DNA of 64,000 nucleotides, taken from assembly GCF_023734775.1 (NCBI RefSeq), contig NZ_AP025732.1, positions 372,001 through 436,000 of the forward strand. Reading direction: 5' to 3'. The notes below the pieces were generated by a model. That model saw only the letters and a list, made by a program, of their open reading frames with translations, had not been told where the DNA came from and ran no database searches. Made by a program: the position numbers and the translations under genes. Shown piece after piece: positions 10,284 through 19,487 of the stretch. This DNA comes from Nostoc cf. commune SO-36. Its GTDB lineage: Bacteria > Cyanobacteriota > Cyanobacteriia > Cyanobacteriales > Nostocaceae. Numbering within the stretch: position 1 is the stretch's first letter; the number at the start of each line of letters is the position of its first letter.

Positions 10284-10772
10284 TTATGCTAAAACCTCAG
10301 TCTGTAGTAGCGCCTTGCGTAATGCTGTTACTGCTTCTTCTGTCTCTATCAACCTCTCAAGAGCAAGTGCAATATCATCTTCAACCTTTAACAGTTTAGC
10401 TGCTTTTTTTACAGCTTCTCGCTCTTCAGTTGCATAATGGTCAACACGAGCCATTTGAATTGCATGATACAGTAATGACCTTGATTTCGACCAAGTAGGA
10501 ACATCAACTGTAATCTTACTCAGCAGAGTTTCTAAGTCAGAATTTTTATAGTCAAATGCTTTGTATTTCGCTATTACTTCTTCAGGAGCGCCAGCCAAGC
10601 GTTGATGATTTACTAACCAGTTAAATTCGGCTTCTGAAACCTCTCCGTCTGCTCCAGCAATAGCAAGCAATGCATATCCATAGTTTAGATATGCTTCAGT
10701 AGGAATTGCAGAAATACCTAAGTTCTGTTTCAGAAACTCTGAAGCTGGTAGTACTTCTTGAACATTGCTCAT
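10284..10772 (-). CDS. TerB-like domain protein
   Basis: This is a 162-residue soluble all-helical protein with two acidic metal-type motifs characteristic of the TerB/tellurite-resistance fold: AIAGADGEVSEAEFNWL near residues 37-53 and ARVDHYATEEREAVKKAAKLL near 109-129. TerB-like domains are found in stress and membrane-linked signalling proteins, and a specific function is rarely known. No other ter genes are nearby, so tellurite resistance should not be inferred. The ATG at 10772 is preceded by gaggta, a reasonable ribosome site. Confidence 0.75.
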   Translation of the reverse strand: MSNVQEVLPASEFLKQNLGISAIPTEAYLNYGYALLAIAGADGEVSEAEFNWLVNHQRLAGAPEEVIAKYKAFDYKNSDLETLLSKITVDVPTWSKSRSLLYHAIQMARVDHYATEEREAVKKAAKLLKVEDDIALALERLIETEEAVTALRKALLQTEVLA

Positions 10773-11503
10773 ATATTACCTCTTTGTTTTTTTGAGAATT
10801 TACCATTTAGCAGATGCAATTTATAAATCAAAGAATTATTGTCTAGGTTTCTACTTACTGTTTAACCGTTAAATTCTTTCGATAACTGCTGATGTACTGC
10901 TATTGGTATCTACGCATTTAGATATTCTCAGCATCAAAGCGAAAATGCAAGGAAACTTAAGACAGTTAAGAAAGTTAGCAAAAAATTATTTTAAACTGAA
11001 AAAATACTATAGCTAAATACTTGATATCAAACAGCTAGCTATTAACCACTCTTGTTGAAAACTACGTCTTAGTTCTGGAACAAAAAATACTCCGTTTATT
11101 ACTTTACGTCTAGTTAAATTCCTTTAGGTAAGACTTGGCATTCTTATTTAACAAGTGTGCTTGACTCTACTGTTTTACCTATCTGTCAAGTTTAAATTGA
11201 TGGGTAAGCCAGTTCGTAGTCAGGGCTTTAGTCCTTACTCTAAACCTTCAAAACTAGCTTAGACAAAGTACTAGGCTGAGGGAAGTTTTTGATTTAATTA
11301 AAATCTGACCTTTCACTTCATATAGAAAAGCCAAGACTACACATAAACCCTAAGCAAGCTTTCCTACTAGGGAATGGAAGCGAGATTTTCTAGATAAGAG
11401 TGAAAAGTCAGATATGGAAAAAGAGATTCTGTCTGTCCTATCACCAAGTAGAATTAATGCTCAGTTCACCCGGAACCAAGCTTAATAAATAAAGGCGGAG
11501 GGA
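10773..11503. other. 731-base gap, no gene seen
   Basis: Neither strand offers a convincing reading frame here. The stretch is AT-rich. It contains fragments of dispersed repeats such as gggctttagtcctta near 11224, and one purine-rich tract just before 11500. Promoters of the TerB gene presumably lie at its left edge. Confidence 0.5.
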
Positions 11504-11985
11504 TTAACCACGATCCCAGTTGCGATCGCGCTCATAGCGATGGTTATTGTCGCGAATGTTGCGAAGGTTATATATCGCGTTCATAGCGACGATTGTTATC
11601 ACGTTCATAGCGACGGTTGTTATCACGTTCATAGCGACGGTTGTTATTACGTTCATAGCGACGGTTGTTATCACGTTCATAGCGACGATTGTTATCACGC
11701 TCATAGCGACCGATTGTTATCGCGGTCATGACGGCGATAATTTTCAATGTCATAACGGCGATAATTGTCACGAATGTTGCGAACGTCGTTCTGGCGGTCA
11801 TAATCACCATTTCTGTAGTGACGACTATGACGTTCGTAATTACCATCATCGTTGCGTTGATAGCTGTGGCTATCAAACTCAGCAAGATAAGACACTGGTG
11901 TATTAGCCTCAGCTTTTGGAGAAATAGCCAAAGCTGATGCAGATGCTATCAAGCCAGCCAGCAAAATAGAGGTAAAGCGGTTCAT
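11504..11985 (-). pseudogene. Secreted Arg/Asn/Tyr-rich octapeptide-repeat protein, frame-broken
   Basis: The minus-strand ATG at 11985 begins MNRFTSILLAGLIASASALA, a clear signal peptide with a probable cleavage after AEA. The mature part is extremely hydrophilic and rich in Arg, Asp, Asn and Tyr. It runs into tandem octapeptides of the form RYERDNNR. The frame stops at 11701 (98 residues from the upstream TTG, 94 from this ATG). Skipping one extra base at 11710-11711 continues into six RYERDNNR-type units. A second single-base skip near 11572-11575 joins the tail YNLRNIRDNNHRYERDRNW and ends at 11504. Both skips go the same way. Function unknown; an exported basic protein. The plus strand is also open through the repeats but has no signal peptide or ribosome site. 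Confidence 0.6.
11579..11698. repeat. Five 24-bp tandem repeats
   Basis: Five consecutive 24-base units of the type gttcatagcgacggttgtta + tcac begin at 11579, 11603, 11627, 11651 and 11675. They differ by only one or two bases. A sixth, diverged unit starting near 11699 carries an extra base. Each unit encodes eight residues on the minus strand. Slippage between units can change copy number without changing frame. Confidence 0.9.
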
Positions 11986-12266
11986 AATGTTAGTCAAAAA
12001 TTATTGACATTAATTTATGCAAGTCCAGTCTGTTTAGGAAGAGCAGATTCCACAAGTCTTTAAATCAATCCTAACAGTATTGAAGAACTCAAAAAGTTTT
12101 CTTGGGTGCGGTGATAGAGAAAACTTTTGTTGTCTATGATACTTTCTGACCTTCCAAATCCCGTGAAAAGTTAAAATTAAAATAAATCTTTGAAGTGGAA
12201 ATACATGACGATCGCACCTTTACCAAAACCTATCAGCTAGCCGATGATCTGATTTACCAGACAAAA

Positions 12267-12292
12267 CGCACACCAATTATAATTAGTGTGCG
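12267..12292 (-). terminator. Terminator hairpin of thrS
   Basis: The arms cgcacac and gtgtgcg flank an AT-rich, mostly self-complementary centre. On the minus strand they are followed by GTTTTG, shortly after the thrS stop at 12307. This is a good intrinsic-terminator shape. Confidence 0.7.
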
Positions 12293-12306
12293 TCTGCGGT
12301 TAGATT

Positions 12307-14208
12307 TTAGAAATTCTCGAACTTAGCGATCGCATCCTTCATTTTATCCACCACCTCATCTACAGGGATAACTCCCAATTCCCCAGAGGCGCGGGTACGG
12401 ATACTCAAGGTGTTGGTTTCCACTTCCTTTGCTCCTATCACAGCCATCACGGGTATTTTTTCTTTCTCTGCATTGCGAATCTGTTTACCCAAGCGATCGC
12501 CACTAGTATCAACTTCTGCACGGATGCCCAATGCACGCATCTTCGCCACCACATCTTTAGCAAAGTCTAGCTGTGTGTCACCCACTGGCAGTAATCTAGC
12601 TTGCACTGGCGCTAACCACAAAGGGAAATCGCCTGCATATTCTTCAATTAAGATCCCAATTAATCGTTCCAGTGAACCAAAAGGCGCACGGTGAATCATT
12701 ACTGGACGTTTGCGAACACCATCTTCGGCAACGTACTCTAAATCAAAGCGTTCTGGCAAGTTGTAATCTACCTGCACAGTTCCTAATTGCCATTCCCGTT
12801 CTAAGGCATCACTAAAGATAAAGTCAAGTTTTGGCCCATAAAAAGCCGCTTCTCCAATACCTTCAAAGTGTTCCATCCCCAAGGTTTCAACCGCACGGCG
12901 AATTGCACCTTCGGCTTTGTCCCAAACTTCATCTGAACCAATGTACTTATCACTAGCTGGATCGCGGAAACTCAACCTAGCTTTAAAGTTCTTCAGTTGC
13001 AGACTATTAAACACCGACAAAATCAAATCCACCACACTGAGGAATTCACTATCTAGCTGTTCTGGGGTGACGAATAGGTGAGAATCATCTACAGTAAAAC
13101 CGCGTACCCGCGTTAAACCGCCCAATTCCCCTGATTGTTCATAACGGTAAACAGTACCGAATTCCGCCAAGCGCATCGGTAGTTCTCGATAAGAGCGTAA
13201 CTCACTCTTATATATTTGGATGTGAAAAGGGCAGTTCATCGGCTTCATGACAAAGCCCTGTTCCTGTGCAGCAGCTTCCTGATCGTCTGCCATTAAAGGG
13301 AACATATCTTCTTTATATTTCTGCCAATGTCCAGAGGTTTTAAATAAATCTACTCTGGCAATGTGAGGCGTTACTACAGATAAATAACCCCGTTTTAATT
13401 GTTCTTGCTTGAGGAAGTCTTCTAAAGTACTCCGTAACAGAGTGCCTTTGGGTGTCCACAAAGGTAAACCTGGCCCTACAAGATCAGAAAATATAAATAA
13501 TCCCAGTTCCTTACCCAGTTTCCGGTGATCTCGCCGCAGTGCTTCTTCTTTGCGTCGCTTATATTCAGCGAGTTGTTCTGGGCTTTCCCAAGCGGTGGCG
13601 TAGATGCGTTGTAATTGAGCTTTAGTTTCATCTCCACGCCAATAAGCCCCAGCAACGCTTTCTAGTTCAATTGCTTTAGGGTTTAATTCACTGGTATTTT
13701 CCAGATGAGGCCCGGCACACAAATCCCACCATTCATCCCCCAGGTGGTAAATCGTGATTGGTTCCTCTTTAATATCTGACAGGATTTCTAGCTTGTAAGG
13801 TTCGTTAATTGCCTGAATCCGGCTTTCGGCTTCTTCGCGGCTGACTTCTTCTCGAATAACCGCCAACTTGCGATTGATAATCTTTACCATCTCTTTCTTG
13901 ATGGCTTTGAGATCATTTTCGCTAAATGGTTCTGGACTGTCAAAGTCATAGTAAAAACCGTTTTCAATCCAAGGGCCGATTGTAACTTGTGCCTTGGGAA
14001 ACAGCTTTTGTACTGCCATTGCCATTATATGGGAAGCAGTGTGGCGAATCTTTTTTAAGTTCTCCGATTCGCTGGTACGCGGTAAATAAATTTTTTCAAC
14101 TTGTTCTGGCTGTTGTGACTGATTTGATGAATTTGGCGACATTGGCTGCTGAACCATTGGCGAAGTGATTACAAAAGGTGATTTATCTGAATCTGTAGGC
14201 TTATTCAA
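12307..14208 (-). CDS. thrS: Threonyl-tRNA synthetase lacking the TGS domain
   Basis: This class II synthetase charges tRNA-Thr. The 633-residue protein carries the N2 editing domain, with HTASH (HxxxH) and the downstream CAGPHLENT motif, so proofreading of mis-charged Ser is expected. The catalytic core has motif 2 around TVYRYEQSGELGGLTRVRGF with its zinc ligand in MKPMNCPFH, and motif 3 is HRAPFGSLERLIG. The C-terminal anticodon-binding domain follows. The usual N-terminal TGS domain is absent. In its place are about 45 Ser/Pro/Gln-rich residues with several in-frame Met codons, so the true start may be later than 14208. TGS-less forms are typical of cyanobacterial housekeeping ThrRS. It ends at the hairpin at 12267. 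Confidence 0.95.
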   Translation of the reverse strand: MNKPTDSDKSPFVITSPMVQQPMSPNSSNQSQQPEQVEKIYLPRTSESENLKKIRHTASHIMAMAVQKLFPKAQVTIGPWIENGFYYDFDSPEPFSENDLKAIKKEMVKIINRKLAVIREEVSREEAESRIQAINEPYKLEILSDIKEEPITIYHLGDEWWDLCAGPHLENTSELNPKAIELESVAGAYWRGDETKAQLQRIYATAWESPEQLAEYKRRKEEALRRDHRKLGKELGLFIFSDLVGPGLPLWTPKGTLLRSTLEDFLKQEQLKRGYLSVVTPHIARVDLFKTSGHWQKYKEDMFPLMADDQEAAAQEQGFVMKPMNCPFHIQIYKSELRSYRELPMRLAEFGTVYRYEQSGELGGLTRVRGFTVDDSHLFVTPEQLDSEFLSVVDLILSVFNSLQLKNFKARLSFRDPASDKYIGSDEVWDKAEGAIRRAVETLGMEHFEGIGEAAFYGPKLDFIFSDALEREWQLGTVQVDYNLPERFDLEYVAEDGVRKRPVMIHRAPFGSLERLIGILIEEYAGDFPLWLAPVQARLLPVGDTQLDFAKDVVAKMRALGIRAEVDTSGDRLGKQIRNAEKEKIPVMAVIGAKEVETNTLSIRTRASGELGVIPVDEVVDKMKDAIAKFENF

Positions 14209-14729
14209 CTATAACGACTTTGATTTTTGCTTTTTTCAGCTTTAGAAATAATTCAGAATGATTTAGAGTCAACCTAGGATAGCGAGTCCGCGATAGCGTC
14301 GCATCTGAATTAAGAGGTTTAAGACTCCCAGTGAATATACTTTCGTTAGCGGCGCTTCTAGGTGGCGGGTTTGAATCCCCCATTATATAGATGCTGAATT
14401 CTGACTCCTGACTCCTGACTCCTTCTTCAATCAGGCATAAAGATAAATTTTTGATTTTTTATCTGAGCGTGAAATTCAGGATTCAATGCGTAGGCGTAGC
14501 CCGTCGTAGACATCGCTAAATTATCTGATGAATTGCAACTCCCTTTCATATATACTTATAGCCTTCTCTCCAAAGGAACTGTACAAACCAGATATCAAGA
14601 CTATATAATAAATTTGTGTCTTTTGTTACAAAATTTTACATCTCCAAATTATGAGAAAAATAATAAAAGTATTAAGAAACGTAAATAACGTTAATATTAG
14701 TAAGCAAGCTTGAAATATGCTTCTCATTT
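14209..14729. other. Intergenic region with dispersed repeats
   Basis: No gene is supported. The stretch holds a dispersed repeat of the type ggtggcgggtttgaatcccc followed by ctgactcctgactcctgac (about 14355-14425), which matches the arms of the larger element at 42765-42965. It also holds a cgtaggcgtagcccgtcgta-type short dispersed repeat near 14490. The AT-rich stretch at 14580-14710 probably contains the promoter of the DUF2605 gene. Confidence 0.55.
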
Positions 14730-15047
14730 ATGCCAGACTCAAATTTACCAGGGACTGAGTTGCTGAAAACAGTTTTAGAACCTCTGCTAGAGGATTTTCA
14801 GCATTGGTTTACGCGATCGCGCCATTTACTCGAAACTGAGCAACTATCGTTTATGAGTCATCAAGAGCAATCTGACTTACTCTTGCGGGTTAAGCAAGCT
14901 CAGAAGGAACTAAATACGGCAAAAATGCTCTTTGCTGCTACTGATAAACAAGTTGGGATTGATATGGCAACGTTAATGCCTTGGCATCAATTAGTAACAG
15001 AATGCTGGAATGTCGCAATGCGCTTTCGTCAAGGGCGTGAGATATAA
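14730..15047 (+). CDS. DUF2605 family protein
   Basis: This 105-residue helical protein matches the cyanobacteria-restricted DUF2605 family by its LLKTVLEPLLEDFQHWF start and the closing MPWHQLVTECWNVAMRFRQ. It has no signal peptide or membrane segment. The DUF2973 gene follows about 300 bases downstream on the same strand; this pairing recurs in other cyanobacteria (from memory), which suggests a shared role. The function of both is unknown. Confidence 0.75.
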   Translation: MPDSNLPGTELLKTVLEPLLEDFQHWFTRSRHLLETEQLSFMSHQEQSDLLLRVKQAQKELNTAKMLFAATDKQVGIDMATLMPWHQLVTECWNVAMRFRQGREI

Positions 15048-15349
15048 ATAGCACCTGGGAGTACTTATCGATGTCTTACGACAAGCCGAGGAAGCGTCTA
15101 CCTAAGATGATCAACGAGTCGTTAAAGAGATAGTGAAAAAAGCTTAACAATTTCTTAACATTTGTTAGATTAACAAGATAATGTATCCTATGCTACCGTA
15201 AGTGAAATAACGGTTGACAAATAGTTTCATATAGATGTAACAGCACCAAAAGTGCTTCAAATATTCGTCTTAATTGTGAGTCATAGTATCGGCGAAACAA
15301 AGCGTTACAAAATAAAGTTTTAAAAATTGCTACTCTGGAGGAAAATCTA

Positions 15350-15679
15350 ATGTTACATCTTCTTTACATTCTTGCTTTTACAATCCTTGCATTTATAGCT
15401 GTTGGCAACTTAATTCGTAACTTGATCATGTTCAGTTTTGATCGCGATCGAACTTATCCGACGAATTCCTCGCCTATAAATAATCAGGGTAACTATGGTT
15501 ATTATTCATCAAAAAAACAGTTTGTACCCCATCCTGAGTTATTAGATAGCGCAGGCAATTTAATTAAAGAGCCGCTTTTGGTAATGCGTTCAATCAACGT
15601 TGAAGATGCGCGTCAACATCTCGATGCACTTTACGAAGCATCCCCAGGAAATAAGAGAGATAATTCTGAGGAAGCATAA
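15350..15679 (+). CDS. DUF2973 family membrane-anchored protein
   Basis: The 109-residue protein starts with a single hydrophobic helix (LLYILAFTILAFIAVGNLI). A polar linker and a conserved C-terminal block with PHPELLDSAGNLIKEPLLVMR and ALYEASPG follow, the pattern of DUF2973. It is probably anchored in a membrane with the C-terminus facing a soluble compartment. A strong ribosome site (tggagg) precedes the ATG. A long 5' leader separates it from the DUF2605 gene upstream, so it may have its own promoter. Function unknown. Confidence 0.75.
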   Translation: MLHLLYILAFTILAFIAVGNLIRNLIMFSFDRDRTYPTNSSPINNQGNYGYYSSKKQFVPHPELLDSAGNLIKEPLLVMRSINVEDARQHLDALYEASPGNKRDNSEEA

Positions 15680-15685
15680 TGTAGC

Positions 15686-15703
15686 GACGCGATTAATCGC
15701 GTC
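15686..15703 (+). terminator. Palindrome after the DUF2973 gene
   Basis: The perfect palindrome gacgcgattaatcgcgtc lies seven bases after the stop codon. It is a dispersed sequence (gattaattgcgtc recurs near 29955) and may serve as a terminator; no U tract follows. Confidence 0.4.
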
Positions 15704-16779
15704 TGTAAGCAGTTTGGGTGTAAAGTATTGTTGTTTTTACATCCTTAACATTCTTTACTTTTAGCAGAAGTTTATTACCATACTTCAATTAGAAGCGATC
15801 GCGCAAGTAAGGAACTAGCAAATAATTCTCTCACCAAAAACACTTGAAGATTTTCTTCGAGCCATTATAGTGGCGGTTAATGCGATGCAAGCCACAATTT
15901 TATACTATAGTAAGTAAATTTTGATAACTTTATATTTTAGTTAAGTTGCAAATTAAAGCTGAAAACTGAGAATTTTGAGATAATTCATTAGTTATTAAAC
16001 TTTCAAAAACACAAGACATATCTAGCGTTTCTCCCTTGGGTGCAGTACAGTTTTGAACTCACTTGCATTATTCTCTTCCTTACAATGGAAGTGTTACTCC
16101 CAAAACCTAGTAGGAAAGGGGCTGGGAATTAGGTCTGTATTCCATGCAATTGAAAACCGCTATAGTATACTCAGCAAAAATACGAAATTCAGAGATTTTT
16201 TGCGTATAGAGATGCATTTGTTCTTTTTTATTATACAATTTTGTCTTAAACATCTTTGATACCTGATTAGATAAATTTATGACAATTAATTAATTGATTG
16301 AATTTAATCACTAATCATGGATTAAATTATGTAAATATAATAGTAATAATTTTTGGGTAAGAAAATTTATTTAAAGAGTATAAATCAACTTAGGCAAAGT
16401 AGGCGATGTCTACAACCGACTACGCCAACACCTCGACTATATAATATAATCAGTGAACCCTGTTTATCAGTGAACACGACAGTTAAAAATATACAATAAT
16501 TTCTTTTTAATACTTACTTCTGAAATATTTTACTTGTGCAAGCACATAGCAAAGTTGGTCGAGAATGTATATTGGGCATAGTTAGGTTGTCAATCAACAA
16601 ATCAAGTTGTATACACTCCTCCTAGTTAGTAACAAAGTGTTACGCCTACTTTGGCGAAAAGCGCTTTTTAGCGTTCTTTACATATTGCAACTGTCTCTTT
16701 AACTTGAGAGTCCCTTGGAATTTGTACAATGCAGCTGTGACTTTTGATTTTGTCGAGGTTGAGCGTTTAACAATAATTC
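15704..16779. other. 1.1-kb gap before the histidine kinase gene
   Basis: I see no supported gene. A 68-codon frame at 16053-16259 has no ribosome site or family resemblance. The region is AT-rich, carries a HIP1 site near 15797 and a short dispersed repeat (gcgatgtctacaaccgacta) near 16403. It may contain regulatory sequence for the kinase gene. Confidence 0.5.
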
Positions 16780-18789
16780 ATGAGCATTTCGACTTCTGTG
16801 CTGAGTGATCTGCTAAAGTCCCTACCGTACTTGCGGCCCCAGCTATATTTTAAAGCTTCACTAACGGCGCTCTCCCATGCGATGGAAGATCAAGTTTTGG
16901 CTGCGACTTTAGCCCAACCCCTTGTAATTGCTAGTTTCCAGCGAGAGCGATTCTACCGCCAAGAAGCTCATCGCTACCTGCGACTTGCTTTGCGGAGTAA
17001 TCAGATATATGTATTATCTGCTCCAGAAACCGATTTCACCAACAGTTCGGAACACTACGAAAAGGTAGCTTTTGAGCCAGATGATGGTTTAAGTCAAGAG
17101 TGGCATTTGGTCGTGATTGCTGACAATTATGCTACTTGTCTGGTTTGTCGGGAAAACCTTGGTTCTATTGCCAAAAACAAGGAAGTCCCGGAACTAAACC
17201 CTAATCTGGATATAGACACAGCGCGAAGATTTGAGGGAGTTTGGACATCGGAAAGGGGAGTTAGCCTCAAAGCAGCCGAATTGCTGTTAGACAGAATTTT
17301 GGTTTACAGACCAGAACTAGCAAGTAAAATTCAACAAGCGCGTCAAAGGTTTGGCATAGGAGAGCCACGAAACAATTCTGGAGTAGAACAGGTAAACGAA
17401 TATGCTTGTGACATTGATACAGATCCCTTTGTGCAGCGCTTAGTAACTTATTTGCAAGCTAGTCAATACAAATTGCACAAAGCCTACCGTTCCATTGCTG
17501 TTCAGGCGCGGAAAGAACGATTAGTCAACTCTATTAGCACTGCCATTCGGCGATCGCTCGATCCTCACGAAGTTCTCCAAGTGGCGGCACAAGAATTAGG
17601 ACAACACCTAAAAGCTTGTCGCTGTTTAATTTACCGCGCTCAAGCTACAGATAACCAAGCCATAATTGAACACGAGTTTTTGACTCCCGGTGTTCTATCT
17701 GTTAGTGGACAAACCTGGGAGTTAGAAAAAAATTCCCTATTTCGGCACATAGTGGAACAAGCTGAAGGTGTTTGTGTGAGCGATACCCTGAGTGACCCTC
17801 GTGTTACCAAATCGCCAGGACTTTCGATGATCGCCAAAAAGTTTGCCATTCGTTCTTGGCTGATGGAACCAGTCTTTTATCAGGGGCGATTATTGGGCAT
17901 TGTGGAGTTACACTATTGCCAGATGCCACCGCACGAGTGCCAACCTGGGGAATTGGATTTAGTAGAAGCGATCGCTACCCAAGTGGGAGCCGCTCTCATC
18001 CAAGCCGAGGCTTACGCTAACCTAGAAGAACTGAACCAGCAGCTAGAAGCCCTAGACCGCACCCGCAGCAACCTGATAGCCATCACCGGACATGAACTGC
18101 GTACCCCCCTATCCACCATTCAAGTCTGCTTAGAAAGTCTCGCTACTGAACCGGATATGCCCTTAGAGTTGCAGCAAATCATGCTCAACACTGCTCTTTC
18201 CGACTCAGAGCGGATGCGGAAACTGGTACAAGATTTCCTCACACTTTCCAACTTAGAAAGTGGTCGAGTGGAATGGCATCCAGAATCCCTCAGCTTACAA
18301 GAGTGTGTGGATTTAGCACTCAGCCGAAATCGCACGCGTTCCTCAACGGAAAAGCCGCCGCAAATCAAGACTCAAATTGCCGAAGGACTACCCCTGATTA
18401 GAGCTGATGGTGATTGGCTAGTCGAGGTACTGGCAAAACTCATGGACAATGCTTTTAAATTTACGCCACCCCAAGGAGAAATCACCATTAAAGCGATTTA
18501 CAACAGCCGTCAAATGGTTGAGGTGACTGTGGCTGATACTGGACGAGGCATTGAACCAAATCGTTTAGAAATAGTTTTTGACCGCTTTTATCAAGAAGAA
18601 GGAGCGCTGCGCCGCACCACTGGCGGGACTGGACTTGGTTTAGCAATTTGCCGTCAAATTGTTAATGGCTGGGGTGGGGAAATTTGGGCAAAGTCAACTG
18701 GCAAAGACCAGGGTAGTCAATTTCACTTCACCATCCCGATTGTTCAGAACACCCAGGAAGAAAAGCGGACAAAAGTTAAGAGTAGATAG
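16780..18789 (+). CDS. DICT-GAF sensor histidine kinase
   Basis: This 669-residue cytoplasmic sensor kinase has no membrane segments. Residues 1-130 form a DICT domain, a module found mostly in cyanobacterial light and stress signalling proteins. A GAF domain spans about 255-410 and a short coiled coil about 412-430. The HisKA dimerisation domain carries the phospho-acceptor His438 in GHELRTPLSTIQ. The ATPase domain shows N box DNAFKFTPP, G1 DTGRGI and G2 GGTGLGLAIC. The GAF domain has no bilin-binding Cys in the usual C-H context, so a non-bilin ligand or redox input is more likely. No response regulator gene is adjacent, so the partner is unknown. Confidence 0.88.
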   Translation: MSISTSVLSDLLKSLPYLRPQLYFKASLTALSHAMEDQVLAATLAQPLVIASFQRERFYRQEAHRYLRLALRSNQIYVLSAPETDFTNSSEHYEKVAFEPDDGLSQEWHLVVIADNYATCLVCRENLGSIAKNKEVPELNPNLDIDTARRFEGVWTSERGVSLKAAELLLDRILVYRPELASKIQQARQRFGIGEPRNNSGVEQVNEYACDIDTDPFVQRLVTYLQASQYKLHKAYRSIAVQARKERLVNSISTAIRRSLDPHEVLQVAAQELGQHLKACRCLIYRAQATDNQAIIEHEFLTPGVLSVSGQTWELEKNSLFRHIVEQAEGVCVSDTLSDPRVTKSPGLSMIAKKFAIRSWLMEPVFYQGRLLGIVELHYCQMPPHECQPGELDLVEAIATQVGAALIQAEAYANLEELNQQLEALDRTRSNLIAITGHELRTPLSTIQVCLESLATEPDMPLELQQIMLNTALSDSERMRKLVQDFLTLSNLESGRVEWHPESLSLQECVDLALSRNRTRSSTEKPPQIKTQIAEGLPLIRADGDWLVEVLAKLMDNAFKFTPPQGEITIKAIYNSRQMVEVTVADTGRGIEPNRLEIVFDRFYQEEGALRRTTGGTGLGLAICRQIVNGWGGEIWAKSTGKDQGSQFHFTIPIVQNTQEEKRTKVKSR

Positions 18790-18795
18790 GGATTA

Positions 18796-18882
18796 GGCAT
18801 GGGGCATGGGGCATGGGGCATGGGGCATGGGAAAATGACCAATGACCAATGACCAATGACTAATGACTAATGACAAATGACT
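18796..18882. repeat. Heptameric short tandem repeats
   Basis: Five copies of ggcatgg are followed by about seven copies of aatgacc/aatgact. Heptamer tandem repeats of exactly this kind are characteristic of heterocystous cyanobacteria. They fill the gap between the kinase gene and the psaD promoter region. Confidence 0.9.
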
Positions 18883-18967
18883 AAAAACTGTTACAGTCTA
18901 TGACGCGATCGCAATATGATCCTGGTTGCGGTGTTAGGATTCCCTAAAAACATTGAGAGAATGACTT

Positions 18968-19393
18968 ATGGCAGAAACACTCTCTGGACAAACCCCGCTA
19001 TTTGCTGGCAGCACTGGTGGCTTGCTGACAAAAGCAGCAGTTGAAGAAAAGTACGCTATTACTTGGACTAGCCCGAAAGAGCAAGTTTTTGAATTGCCTA
19101 CAGGTGGTGCTGCTACTATGCGGCAAGGTGAAAACCTGCTGTATATAGCTCGTAAAGAATATGGCATCTTTTTGGGCGGTCAACAACTCCGGAAACTCAA
19201 AATCACAGATTATAAAGTTTACCGGATTTTACCCAACGGAGAAACTACTTTACTTCACCCAGCTGATGGTGTCTTCCCCGAAAAGGTGAACCCAGGTCGT
19301 GACAAAGTGCGTTATGTAGACCGTCGTATCGGACAAAACCCCAGTCCCTCTAAAGTTAAATTTAGCGGTGTTACTACCTACGACGCTCCGTAA
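18968..19393 (+). CDS. psaD: Photosystem I subunit II (PsaD)
   Basis: PsaD is the stromal subunit of photosystem I that docks ferredoxin and stabilises PsaC. The 141-residue length is the usual cyanobacterial size. Family motifs include [39 protein letters not shown] and the C-terminal [11 protein letters not shown]. The protein is soluble and basic and has no signal peptide, as expected for a cytoplasmic-face subunit. It is followed 94 bases later by trpE on the same strand, but a strong hairpin lies between, so it is probably transcribed separately. A gaat-rich region before ATG gives little of a ribosome site. Confidence 0.97.
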   Translation: MAETLSGQTPLFAGSTGGLLTKAAVEEKYAITWTSPKEQVFELPTGGAATMRQGENLLYIARKEYGIFLGGQQLRKLKITDYKVYRILPNGETTLLHPADGVFPEKVNPGRDKVRYVDRRIGQNPSPSKVKFSGVTTYDAP

Positions 19394-19394
19394 C

Positions 19395-19476
19395 TAGCTG
19401 TTAGTAGCTAATGGGTAATTAGTAATGGGTAATTGGTAACTAAAAACCCATTACCCATTACCAATTACCAATTAAT
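19395..19476. repeat. Heptamer repeats forming a hairpin between psaD and trpE
   Basis: Copies of taatgggtaatt/ggtaa on one side and acccattacccattacc on the other form a long imperfect inverted repeat around gtaactaaaaac. It probably acts as a terminator for psaD. Confidence 0.6.
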
Positions 19477-19487
19477 TTTAAAAAATA

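Noticed and set aside
11547..11906. 119-codon plus-strand frame of FIATVVIT repeats
   Set aside because: It is the complement of the 24-base repeats. The minus strand has a signal peptide and sensible composition, while this frame has no start signal.
14201..14383. Sequence around ggcgggtttgaatccccc as a possible tRNA
   Set aside because: The T-arm-like ggtttgaatccc comes from a dispersed repeat; no acceptor or anticodon stem can be built.
16053..16259. 68-codon plus-strand frame in the large gap before the kinase gene
   Set aside because: AT-rich, no ribosome site and no recognisable motif.
18796..18882. Tandem heptamers as a CRISPR array
   Set aside because: The repeats are contiguous seven-base units without spacers, so they are short tandem repeats.
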